From Temnothorax longispinosus (taxonomy: Eukaryota > Arthropoda > Insecta > Hymenoptera > Formicidae), in the NCBI RefSeq assembly GCF_030848805.1, contig NC_092360.1, forward strand, positions 21,555,701 through 21,619,700: a stretch of DNA of 64,000 bases, given 5' to 3'. The translations under genes were made by a program, and so were the position numbers. Positions 22,601 through 33,660 of this stretch are shown here, one piece after another; positions within the stretch are counted from its first letter, which is position 1, and the number at the start of each line of letters is the position of its first letter. The notes beneath the pieces were generated by a model that was given only the letters and a program-made list of their open reading frames with translations, was not told where the DNA came from and did not search any database.

Positions 22601-22861
22601 CATTATCATCTAAGTCCAATTGACAGTTGACACATAGATGCTGTTGTTATCAAAACAAAAAGCATCCCGGAGTCCGGTAAAGGGCGGGTACACTCACCCG
22701 CGATCAGCGTGACGTCTGTCAGCTGTTGCTTGTGCAGATAACTCTCCATAATTCGGAGGCTACTTTCCGCGTGCTTCGGCGAGATAGACACGCATGACAT
22801 CATGCTGGAGATGCTGTGCTCGCTGGCGTCTTTATCCAGGCCCAGCGGGAATTCCTGCTGC

Positions 22862-22899
<38 letters not shown>

Positions 22900-22950
22900 C
22901 TCGCCTTTGTTCGCCGCTCTCGCGGGAGAGCTTCCCGCTGCTCTCGACAT
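19659..22950 (-). CDS. KLHL5: KLHL1/4/5-type BTB-BACK-kelch protein, copy D, conserved founder
   Basis: Predicted CUL3 ubiquitin-ligase adaptor, ortholog-like to vertebrate KLHL1/4/5. Minus-strand exons: 22698-22950, 22143-22304, 21676-21989, 21345-21440, 21082-21271, 20706-20930, 20444-20606, 20059-20271, 19819-19990 and 19659-19727; all GT-AG and in phase, 618 aa. Start: ATG at 22950 in good context (aaacATG); an upstream TTG frame is closed by an in-frame TAG. Residues 18-32 are 15 glutamines; BTB about 65-175, BACK about 180-280, six kelch repeats about 326-612 with GG doublets and [15 protein letters not shown] strands. The loop residues between R and the next G-containing strand (LQ, HG, ST, GG, DA, AG) match what I recall of human KLHL1 at every repeat. 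This marks D as the conserved family member, while A-C have diverged. It is the most upstream gene of the array, with its own CpG-rich promoter. Confidence 0.94.
22855..22899 (-). repeat. polyglutamine-encoding CAG/CAA tract in KLHL copy D
   Basis: Fifteen consecutive Q codons, a mixture of CAG and CAA (interrupted by three CAA), flanked by GAG and GAA codons. Absent from A, B and C, whose similarity to D begins only at the later ATGTCATGC. Antisense frames give poly-Leu or poly-Cys and are shadows. Confidence 0.9.
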
Positions 22951-25177
22951 GTTTATTCGCGGCCGCGTTGCGGTCCTTTGTTGCGGCGAGATCGCCAACG
23001 GGGAGACGGCGCCCGGCGCGAGTTCGTCAGGATGCGCCGAGATGCGCGCCGATGTAAACAATGGATCGCGTTCAACCGCGGTCAACGACCATCGCTACCC
23101 GTCTAGCCTGTCCTACGGGTCAGCGCACTCGGCACTGCTCGGCACTGACTACTGCCGTTCCTACCAGCCGCATCGAGCCTCGAGCCTCTCGTTGTTCGCT
23201 GCGCGACGCCCGTACGTCGTGCGGAGAATAAACAAAGAGCCAGGCGGATATACAGAGCGTGGTGGTAGCGAAAGCCCAGCATGGAGCTGCATATACTGCA
23301 TCGACCTACTCCTTTTTTTTTCACTTTGACACCTACTCTCTCCTTTTCACACGCCACACACGACCACACGTGCATACATTGGCATACATAGCTGCGTGTG
23401 TTACATATCTGTACACACTACAGATACTTTGCGTTGGAAGGTAGAATGTATTGGGAACGGGGCCGTTCATTTATTAAACATGAGTTTTACGCAAATGTTC
23501 ATCGGACTTGAAACTAGATTTATTGATTTTTATTGTTCATAACATTATGCCGACTAGTTTAAACTGCATTCTCTTTGTCACTGGACTGGGAACCTTGAAA
23601 GATCATTTCTGGTCACCTGATTCTTTTATTTATATAGACTGCATGTCACACTTTTTAGTCACCCTTTTCTTACAAGTGAAAAAGATTTTAAGCATGACTA
23701 ATGCTAATCAAAGTTGATCACAGTGACCTGTTAAAATAAATAATTCTTACATTTATTAATATATATAATCCGATGGAGCACAATATTTCTCGCTTTAAAA
23801 AAGTAAATAAAAGTATTTTTCTAATTTTATATCTAAAAGACATAAATACACAGATACAAAAAGTAGAGACGTTTACAACAGATATTAGAAAAAATGACGT
23901 TTATTGTACTTCAATGTAAATATAAATATATTTCTATGCATAAAGTTACTTTTGTGCAAGTTTATCTTACGCTTGATATAAAGATTTTTAATACAGTACA
24001 CACACATATACATCAGAACTATGGCCATTATAATCATGTAATTTATTAATTGGTTGATTTATAATATTCGATATTACTATGACATCAATTTTATGTGGAA
24101 TAAGCTTATAGTTGTGCTTGATATACATGTGTACGTGTATGTGTGTACGTATATATGTATATATACATACACACAGTTTAATCACTTGGGTAATTTTTAC
24201 TTAAATTATATATTCAATATTCTTTTTATAACTTTGGTACATAACACTGAATTGGTCTACGTAACAATTAAGCTGCAACTCTTGTATGAGATTTCTAATC
24301 ACCTACTTTACTTCTTTCAAGACTATTATTTATTAATATTATATCTATCGCAAGAGCAATGTATGTTACATAAATTCTACATGGGTTCTGAAAGTGTAAG
24401 ACATATTTACGGTTACGAAGTACAATAATAAATATGTAATCATATCATACATGCAAATGTACAAGAATTTTTTCGATGAAATACTGTACACAAATTTTTG
24501 GCCTTACTTTGCATCGGTTAACAATTTAGAGGTTCCGCTCAACGTTCTTTTTTTGTCGCGTTTGTTTATGCTTTGCGACACTTATTTTACGTATTTTTAA
24601 CATGTTGAAAAAATGACTCAGTCAATGTGTTGGAAGTTAATGAACTGTTAGGAAGCATTCAGTAGAAAATTATTTAATTTTGCTTTTTCTGTAGCAACCA
24701 ATTATTTTATATCTATTAAAAATCAAAATAAAAGGGGAACCTAATATAATCGTACTATTATAATAAATGTTTTTGTAAAATATTACATAAATTAAACTTA
24801 GATGGCAGTAACAGAAATGTCTCGCGTTGCATAAATGTGTCGCGATTGTCGAATAAATTTACTACCAATATTATAAATGTTCATGAAAATACTTCATCGA
24901 TCCGATTGCACCAACATTCAATTACAACCAACTTTCTTCCTGAATGTTACTCGATGATCTATGTTTTAATACTTAAGAAAGATCGAAACTACATTAACGA
25001 TAAAAAATATTTATTTTTACTTTGTAAAAGAGAAGCTTCTTATTTTTAAAGAATTTTTAAAGATTGTTACATTTTTTCTAGTAATTATAATTTTCTTTAT
25101 AAAGATACAATCTGTACCAATTACATAAAAAAAAGCCGAGTATAGTGTAACGAAATATTGTATACAATTAACTTTTC
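22951..25177. other. KLHL D promoter region and intergenic DNA to TRPML
   Basis: About 22951-23300 is CpG- and GC-rich and is the likely 5' UTR and promoter of copy D. Beyond 23450 the DNA is AT-rich with TG/TA dinucleotide stretches around 24120-24175. Open frames up to 124 codons here are low-complexity and resemble no family. The 3' UTR of TRPML ends just right of this region. Confidence 0.55.
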
Positions 25178-25183
25178 TTTATT
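25178..25183 (-). terminator. TRPML polyadenylation signal
   Basis: AATAAA on the minus strand (TTTATT on plus), 125 bases beyond the TRPML stop codon. The only canonical hexamer I noticed close to the stop. Confidence 0.55.
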
Positions 25184-25307
25184 GAAATTCAAATCAAGGC
25201 AAGAAAAATTGTAAATTGACTAAACTGAGGATATTGATGCAACCGACTTAATGTCGTACCGCGTATCCATAGCACCGTAACACCTCCAGGTGCTCTTCGT
25301 TAACGCG

Positions 25308-28300
25308 CTAGACGCAGATGGCTCCGCCGCATACTTGCTCGGATTTAGTTGAGGAGTCCGACTCTGAAAAGGATCCGTAAAAGGGCCTTTTCCGACAACA
25401 ACAGAACCGATCAAACAACTCTGTCAAGTTGCTTCTCTCGGAGTCGTCCCTGAAGATACCGCTTGATGCCTCATCTGTGCATGGAGCTATAAACGTCTGC
25501 AGGTCGTTCTTCGGGAAACCTTCGCGATAATAGATCTTGATCGTGTCGTACGCGTCCATTATCACAGAAATAAACAGACTTAGAACAACGTAAATGTACA
25601 GCGAGATGAACGAATATAAATAGATTCTAGAGTACCACCATAACACAGCCGATTTGGAAGACGTGATGGAAAACGTGGCGAACATGTCATCGCCGTTGAT
25701 TAACGCAAACAAGCACTCAGAGGTGGTCGCGAGGGAGCGAAACTTCATATTATATGGACCGAGCACCAGCCAGCCGCAGAATGTGAAACCGGCGTAAATG
25801 AGAACCGCGCATATCAAGAATCTTGCCACCTTCGGTGTCGCTTTCTTCAGAGTTAGAATGACAACGTTGTACGTCTTGAAGAAGCCAAGATAGCGCAACA
25901 CACCGAACCACACAAGCAGGTTTCCGGTTCCGAGAAATATGCTGCAAATATTCCAGTGATCACTCTCGGAGTGCTTCCGTTCGATTTGTTCCTTTATGAC
26001 GGTACCGATGATAATAAGTAGATCGTTGATAATGATCATGATGTACCAGAGGTTCAAGAATTCCAGTCGACCTTCGAGGCTTAGCGTTGTGCCGTACGTT
26101 TTCTTGAAGAAGTTAATAGTCTCGAACTTCAGTAACTGTGCTCTGTATATCGCTCGCGAGCACAACAGTAGAGAAATCGTACAGATCAGTATGACAAGTA
26201 AATTTAGCAGAGTCCTTAGCGCCGATTCGATGCGATTGTCCGTGATGTAACGGGTATCACCTTTGCATTGCAACTTCCTAGCGTCAGCGTCTAACGAGAG
26301 CAGCATCTGTCCATCGAAATCACGGTTGTCAAAGATGATCTTGATGTTGAAACGGTAACAATCGGGTGGCGTCATTGGTCCGGCCGCTTTCAGATTTACA
26401 GTCTTTAGAGCAAATTTGAGATGGGCGCGTACCAGCGCGGAGAAATTGACGTCAATATTTCTGTCCTGCAGAAGATTGTGCGACGAGTTAAACGTGTTGA
26501 AGGTCTCGAGACTGACGTTCATGCATGTTTCCACAATCTCACTGTCAAACACGTAGCTCTCATTGAAACCGAATATGATGCCCTCCTTATACTGATAAAG
26601 ACATAGGGCTACAGGACCGACCGAATTGTCTTCGGCAATGTAGGAGTACGAGCCGATAGCGTCGTCAACGTTGTAATAACTGTGTAGAGCGTAATCGATA
26701 GTATCGTAAAAATCGCTTCGCTTGTAGATAGCCAACGGTCCTGTCGCAGGTGGATATGCAGGTACCTGAAGCATTTACGAGCGCCATAAGTTTACATTTA
26801 TATGCTTACCATTTGATATAATAAAAAAGAAAGAAAAATATCAATTCAAATGGGATAATTTCTTATTACGCCATAATCTATCTAGGCGTTACGAATTAAG
26901 ACACAAAGTGGTGAAAATATAGTAATTATTTAAGCTTCTAAAACTATTTCGAGTTATATGATAAATTATATTATTGAAGTATCTTTCATGTTATTCTCAT
27001 CTTCTGTTAGAGAGCATTAAAAAATAAACATCTAGATTTATGAATATATGAATGAAATGCAATCAAATTGCATACCTCTTGAGCAGATTCCCATCCCATT
27101 AAAAAAAGATGGGAGAACGTGATTCGGTTGTCCCAAGTGTAATTTACGTGCATATAATTGCTGTGTGCGAATAAACAGAGCTGTACGGTTACAAGGATGA
27201 TCTTGATAACCTGGACGACAAACTTGTAAGGGAAACGTCGTTTCGCTTGCCACTTTTCGACCGGATTCATAAAGAAGAATCGCAGTTTGCGCCGCATTTT
27301 ATCCTCCGCAAACGTCACAATTGGGCAAGTCTTGCATTCCAGTGGCGTAGAATGATTTTGCCTATAATACATAAAATGCATTTTACATTTATTATTTCAT
27401 ATAGCATTTCCATGAAACTTTCTAAATATAATATCAGAGCTTATTATATTAAATCATGAGTAAAATTCTGTTATAATAAATATTGTTTTCTAATAATCTG
27501 TAATTTTCTGTTATATTTTTTTTGTAATAAGATGTAATAAGATAATGGTTTTTGTCGAAAAGAATTTTTAATTATATTTAATCTTAGTAATAATATCATA
27601 CATTAGTTTAGATATTTATTTATATTACTGATTTCCACTAGTTGTTATTGACTTCTTTTTTCCTTCTTCATCCGCCTTACATTTTTGTAACTGATATACA
27701 GAAATAAATATAAAGATTTTTTTCTATTCACAGAAAATTCAATTAATCTCGTATGCAAAGCTAAGGCACTCTTGATAAAAATATCTAGTTTGTGATAATG
27801 ACGACATTTCCGAGTATGGTAAAAATGGTATAATATAATACTTGAAAATGTGATAACATGTATTTAAGCAGAGATTATAGGTATTCACGTAGGCGCAGCG
27901 TGGTAAAACATATGTCAGTTATTGTAGATAGTGATTTTTTGTTGATTGATCATAAATTACTTTAAATAAAAAAAAGTGCATATCTGGTACTTATCTTATC
28001 TGTGAGAATACGTCGACTAGTGAATTAGAAGTTAAATAGATTACATACAAGCAAGTAGTTATTAATAATACTATAATAACTTCTACTAAATGTTAATGCA
28101 TAATTATGGGATTATGTCATATAAGAAATTACTCTTAATTTATCAAATTATGATTAATTTGTACTAACAAAAATTATTTTTATCATATTCAATATTAACA
28201 GTAATGTATTTGCATAAAAATGTAGAAAAAATGCAAAATAAACAATATAAGTTGGATTTATAAGAGTTAATTATAATAATGAATCAATGAAATCAGCACA

Positions 28301-29498
28301 GTAATATTACTGATTGAAAAACAATGTGTTTTTAACGATAATAATGTCACATAGACGAATTTTGCAACATACCTTATTTCGATAGCATAAATATGAAATA
28401 TCTAATACATTTATATTTGGTATAAGAATCAAAATATTGTACATATAAAGACTTGTATGATATTAAACGTGCATTGTATTCAATGCCAATTCGTGTTTAT
28501 TTCTTCAACACAATTGTTGTTAGGAAAATATATGTAAAAGAAAATAGACGATATATTATATTCTTTATGGTAAAAAATGATGCAATTTATAAATTCTCAT
28601 TTACGTTTTTCGTTGACGATTATGTGGCAGATAAGCAATAGTTTTTTTTTACATGGTCCGCTCATATATTCTCCGAACAGTCTCTAATACATACATGAAG
28701 TAGAATTGGTTGTGATTTCTTCCAAGCTATTGCTTAGGAATTTTATCGTGGAATATTCGCGCATTTGGATTGTAGAAACATAAAAATGTCGAAAAAACTG
28801 AACAAAGCAACGTTTATTTTGGGAGCTTTCCAACAAGCGACACAAGTTGACACAAACGTCGTTCTATCTTTCTTTTTTGGCAATGAGTAACAAAGACAAA
28901 ACGACACTTGTGTCGACTTGTGTCGCTTGCTGGGAAGCTCCAATTATAACTGATATAAACGTTGCTTTGTTTACACATATTAGGTGCTTTCCATTTACAT
29001 TAAAACTCAGATAATTCTCACTTGTGACGTCGTTCTATCCTTTTTGGCAATTAATGAGTAATAAAAACAGAATTATGTCACAAGTGAGAATTATCTAAGT
29101 TTTGATGTAAATGGAAAGCATCTAATATCAACTTATATTATGACTTTATGTTATCAACGTTTATATTATAAAATAACAGAGCAGAGTCCACTCGGTTGTG
29201 AGACAAAGAAATGCAATAATACCAAGTCTATTACATGCCATCAACCTAATTATCAATGTAATTTAATAGCGCTCGTGATAAGTGGCGAATACAATTACAA
29301 CAGTCTTCGGCTCGACTGACAATTTTGATAAGCACTCTCGCGTTACACGAACCTCTGCTCGCTGGCCTCGTTCAGCAATGTGTTCTCGCTGGCGATCTCT
29401 TCCTCCTCGCTGTCGTTACCGTAGCTCCAGGTACGGTTCTGCAGCTTGTTCCCGACCGAGGTGTCCTCGTGCTGGGGGGTCCTCTTGCGCGCCTCCAT
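25308..29498 (-). CDS. Trpml: TRPML (mucolipin) endolysosomal cation channel, complete
   Basis: Mucolipin-family TRP channel that releases Ca2+ and other cations from late endosomes and lysosomes, gated by PI(3,5)P2. Coding exons on minus: 29353-29498, 27076-27361 and 25308-26765 (146, 286 and 1458 nt, phases match), 629 aa. The cytosolic N-terminus has a basic stretch (KMRRKLRFFF, KWQAKRR) of the kind that binds the phosphoinositide. S1 is about residues 96-113, then a long luminal loop with NES and NVS glycosylation sites, then S2-S6. The selectivity filter NGDDMF is at about 501-506. The tail carries a CCC cluster (FCCCRKRPF) as in mammalian TRPML1. The second intron-exon junction joins AQE to VPAYPP. 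Start is the first ATG of exon 1 (MEARKRTPQ) in CpG-rich DNA. Drosophila Trpml is of similar length. Most of the protein lies in the single last exon. Confidence 0.96.
28801..28971. repeat. 171-bp fold-back MITE in TRPML intron 1
   Basis: Ends AACAAAGCAACGTTTAT and ATAAACGTTGCTTTGTT are perfect reverse complements; inner arms GGAGCTTTCCAACAAGCG and CGCTTGCTGGGAAGCTCC are nearly so. The central loop includes GTCGTTCTATC, then TTTTTTGGCAATGAGTAA. Non-coding. Confidence 0.85.
28978..29127. repeat. second, related fold-back MITE in TRPML intron 1
   Basis: Ends TATTAGGTGCTTTCCATTTA and TAAATGGAAAGCATCTAATA are near-perfect inverted repeats of about 50 bases. Its loop shares GTCGTTCTATCC and TTTTTGGCAATTAATGAGTAA with the neighbour at 28801. 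The two are therefore members of one family inserted side by side only six bases apart, or one element that duplicated and diverged. Confidence 0.85.
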
Positions 29499-30589
29499 CC
29501 TCCGTGAAACTCCGATGTACGATCGAAGAGTGAGTCAACGATGAGCGTACGCACACGTGGAAGTGTCAACAAAGCCCAACAAGCGAGCGTCCTATCCCGC
29601 GGAGTCCTCGTCGTCGTCGCTCCACCCTCCAACTGTCGATGAAACATCCAGCTGTTCACATGCGTGGATCTGCGCGGACGATTTCAGTTCGGAATGAGTA
29701 CCGCGTATTTGACGTCATCGTGCCGATAGATTAAACAAATGCGTACCTGAGCGCGACGAGTATTTAGCAGCAGACGCAGCGACGTCGAATCACCAGCCAT
29801 CGCACGCCACCCACCTCGATGCAACGACCGAGCTCGACTGCGCGCAGCAGCGCGCAGCGCGCGCGCGCTCTAGTGAGCGACGCCGCTGATTGGTTTGCGC
29901 GCGCGGCGGAGGGAAGGCGAGGATGTGACGCGACGCAAGTCGCAACTCTCGCAATCGCAAGTCGCACTTCTCGTTCTTCTCTCTCTCGAGACTCTCAAGG
30001 ACTCGAGTACTTTATAGTTCTTCCGTTGGATATAATATCGTGTTGTCACGAAACGTTATTATAGTTCGAAGAATCAATGATTACTGGCTAAGAACAGTAA
30101 GAACAATAGAATTCTTTGTCAGATATACTTGGATATACTACACTGTTCTAACGGGTGTCTCTTTTGCATGAAACGTTCAGCTGATAAGCATTCAGGGATC
30201 CTTGATTATTATATTAATTGGTTTCTATATTTAGATCCGATAAAGAATTAAAGGCAAGAACAAGAACCATGTTTTTCGCAAATATCTATATTTTTCTACT
30301 CCTGTCTTTAATACGAGGTAGAATAATCGGCACGACGGCACGAGTTTATTGTTTTTTTTTTCAATGCGCGTAAGGTGCACGGAAAGTGCAGCCACGAGCA
30401 ACAGGTGCAGCATTGGCGCGGCAGGTTGTCCGTAATACGTGAAGTTGGCCGCGCGACTTACGAATTCCCTCCGTCGCCATATTATACGACGCCGATGTGG
30501 CGAGCGGACTGTGTAAGGCCTTAACTTCGCGCGTACGTGATCGCTACCTTATTCCCGCGTTATTCTTCCGTCGTGGTATAATAAAATGC
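29499..30589. promoter_or_regulatory. TRPML 5' UTR and CpG-rich region between divergent genes
   Basis: From the TRPML ATG to about 29990 the DNA is GC- and CpG-rich, including an alternating GC run at about 29840-29905 that could favour Z-DNA. It most likely holds the TRPML promoter. From 30000 to 30400 composition is mixed and no gene is seen. The next CpG-rich stretch, from 30400, appears to serve a + strand transcript. Open frames on either strand here look like compositional shadows. Confidence 0.5.
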
Positions 30590-30766
30590 GCGGCGCGTGC
30601 GATTGACGTCGGTAGTGCCGTGTACAGAGTGTCGCGCGTCCGCGATTAACCGTGTTTTCGCGAGCGAGTGCGGTGCGCGTGTCACGAAGAAGGAGGAACG
30701 GGGACAGCCAAGAGAGGAGGAGGAGGCCCGGGGAAGGCATCGGGCGACGCCGAAGCAATCATTGGG
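30590..30766 (+). other. candidate non-coding first exon of the KCTD-like gene
   Basis: A CpG-rich, purine-rich stretch ending in a plausible donor (ATTGGG|GTAATT) at 30766, after which composition drops sharply to AT-rich. The 5' border is a guess. No conserved peptide. Assignment to the KCTD-like gene at 34787 is inference from strand and the absence of another + strand gene. Confidence 0.35.
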
Positions 30767-31261
30767 GTAATTATTTACTTATCACTTACCATACTAAGTG
30801 GCGGTTTTAAGGCCCCGACTCGATTCAATCCTACAATATATTGATGCACGCATTTACAATGTCTTTTAAGCGCGCGTATAGGCATCTAAAGAAAAATCTG
30901 CCAGTATAATATCGATCGAACGCGAATATGCGACAATACAGTCAAGTAAACTCCGTGTGACAGTAGCGTTATTTATCACGTAGTACATCATGTCAATGCA
31001 AACATGTAACAGTGTCTTGCGACTGTAAGATTTCTTACAGATTGCTTTTATGTGAACGAGTTAATTGAAATGTGCAATAATGATAAGCGGCAATCGCGGT
31101 AATTATTTTTTGCACATCAGCATTATTTAATTAAATATATCTGTTTAGAAGACGAATAAAAAGTTTAAAACATGAGGAATAATTATTTTTTAAAATATTA
31201 TCGACTGCAATATTTAATTTTGAACACTGCTTTAATTTGAATATATTTGTGTGTTATACAG

Positions 31262-31304
31262 ATCAAGTGCTACAATTCCGCTGCTGTGTATCTCTCTCTT
31301 ACCG
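31262..31304 (+). other. candidate 43-nt non-coding internal exon
   Basis: Bounded by acceptor TTATACAG at 31261 and a consensus donor ACCG|GTGAGT at 31304/31305, in otherwise AT-rich DNA. Could be the second 5' UTR exon of the KCTD-like gene. Without transcript data this remains a splice-site-based guess. Confidence 0.35.
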
Positions 31305-33660
31305 GTGAGTATTAAAGTATTTTTTATTTCAATCTTCTGCGCGCGCGCTTGATAGCAATATGCAAATAAATGTGCATAAATAAGTAAGAGTATAAGCCTT
31401 TTTTATTCTTATTGACGTTTACCGTATTTTACTTAGTAATTTATTTCAGTTAATAATTAATTGAAATGTTCAATTTATTAGAAATTTTTTATCTGGTTTT
31501 ATCTACACGCACGCATACATATGTGTAAATTGAATACTTTTTGGCATAAATCAATTTTTTGGTTCTGAAATTTGTCATATTTAAACGTTCGATTCTATTT
31601 AAAGAAACTAAATTTTGAAGCGAAAAATGTTTTTGCAAAGATAAATGTTTTTAGAATTGATAGTATATGTTAGATAGGTAATCGGCGTATCTTGGTTAGA
31701 TAAAGGAAGTCTATCCTTAGCTAACTATCGCACTTGCATAGCCTTGACTGAGCAAAATAAAAGCTTGCGCGTTCTAGTTTGGTATTGAATTCAGTGCAGT
31801 CTTCTCTATGATGTCATCATAGCGCTTGCGCGGGTCATTTAATCTCTATGACGTCATTTTCTTAATAATATATTATTTAATATTAATATTATTTGTATCA
31901 TAATTTATTTTATTCTTTAACGTTATGTTTATAAATTTTTACAAACTGTCACAGTCACAGTTCTAACTCTATTAAATGAATTTGTTGTGTGTATGTATAC
32001 ACACACACCGCAATGAATTTGATTTGGATGTATTTAACTTTGGACGCGAAGACATATAACGCTGAGTGTATAAATTTACGTCTACTCCAACTTTATTGCA
32101 TTGCTTCTAATGCTTCTTTTAATTACAATTTAATCTACTTCGCAATCGAATTGTGCAAATTAATTACAGATAGAAAAGTATTGCCTTTCAGTAATTGATT
32201 TTATTTATTGAATGATAATTGTATGCCTTTGAATGAAAGGAAATCAAGCTATGAGAAGAATATTATATTCGTTTTCGTAAAAAAATTTTGAGATTGCTTT
32301 TGAAAGGATTTATTTCTTATCAGATCATGTGGCGAAATCGTAGATTGCATCGTAGATTTAGATTTTATATAAGTTCTTTTGAAAATTTATACTATCCAAG
32401 TGTAATATACACTTTAAGAAATAATATTTTTCCAAGAAAATACGATATTACGCAATAAAATAAAGTAGCGTAACAAAATAAGGATTTATGTTTTATATAC
32501 AGTTTTATATTACAGTTTTATTACTCACTTACACGCGCGAGCAAGCACACACATACACTGCATGTGCGCAATTTTTCTAAGCTTTCTATCCGTTTACTTT
32601 TGATCTTGTTTGAGATAAACAAGTGCTACACGTTTGTGTATGAGAAAATTACAATTTTATAAGACAAATATAGTTTCTTAACGAATGTCTAGAATTACGA
32701 AAAAGTAAATGAACAAATATTAATTATGAATAATTATAATACTTTCCAAATTCTAATTTATAAATCATATATAGTTTTATATTTTATCTCGTAGAAATAT
32801 ATTTTTCCTGATACATGATCTATATAAAAATCTTTATTTTTTCTGCTATTTTTATTTTATTACGTAATATTATTACGTAATATTATACATTTTCTAAGAA
32901 ACATATTATTTCTTAACAAATGTATATTACAAGATTGTATAAATTTATTGAAGAAAACTTATTATATCAAGTCAAAGATATTTACGATGCAAATTGTAAA
33001 AAATAAAAAATTGAATCTTAAAAAAGAACTTTGAAATCTTTTTATAAAAACGAATATAATACTCTTCTCATAGCCTGATTCTCTGTCGTCGCAAAAACAA
33101 TGAGCCTGATTTTTTTTAATGCCATATATCAATTTCGAAAATTAAAACAGTTTGCAGTTTAGAAATTTTCAATATAACTAGATTAAACATGATTTACTTT
33201 TTGATAACTCATGAGCAATCGTGAGAGAAAAGTAAAAAAAATATATTTGTAATAGTACTTATTAATACATATTGTTCTATTCATTTGTAATTATTTACGT
33301 TTAAAAAACAAGACAATATTTTCTCTTTTTGATGTATAAAAAAAAAGGAAAATTAGGATCTGCAATCAATGTCGAATGAAAACCGTGTGTTCTTTAAAAA
33401 ATTTTGTCTATTTGTAATCAATCTTGGAGAGTATCAACTAGACTAAAACGAGCATGCACTTATGTCAGCAATGTATAACTGTCTACGTGTGATAATTAAT
33501 TGCTTTGCATATTGACATTGTTACGTGTTCAATATTTGCAGATATTGAACGGATGAGAGATACAGTGTAATATAAGCATACCTGTTATAATAGAACAATA
33601 TCGAAATCTGCGAACGAGAGGATATCCGGTTTTTTTAGAGTGTACATTTTTCATCACACT
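31305..33660. other. AT-rich non-coding DNA, presumed intron
   Basis: No coding potential. Contains a degenerate large inverted repeat at 32245-33085, the direct motif TCTCTATGAYGTCAT twice near 31805-31855, and a duplicated ATTACGTAATATT at about 32858-32885. If the 5' exons at 30.7 and 31.3 kb are real, this is the last intron of the KCTD-like gene. Confidence 0.45.
32245..33085. repeat. degenerate inverted repeat, arms about 250 bp
   Basis: The left arm (from AATCAAGCTATGAGAAGAAT) and right arm (ending TCTTCTCATAGCCTGATT) are inverted copies. They share blocks such as TATTATATTCGTTTT, GTAATATACA and TTAAGAAATAATAT, with an intervening unrelated spacer of roughly 320-350 bp. Probably an old fold-back element or an inverted duplication. 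Confidence 0.6.

Noticed and set aside
22951..23085. Extended N-terminus of KLHL copy D from 23085
   Set aside because: Starts with TTG and is preceded by an in-frame TAG; the first ATG is at 22950 in good context.
22794..23329. Plus-strand open frames of 87-175 codons rich in Leu or Cys
   Set aside because: Antisense shadows of the polyQ tract and CpG-rich exon 1 of KLHL copy D.
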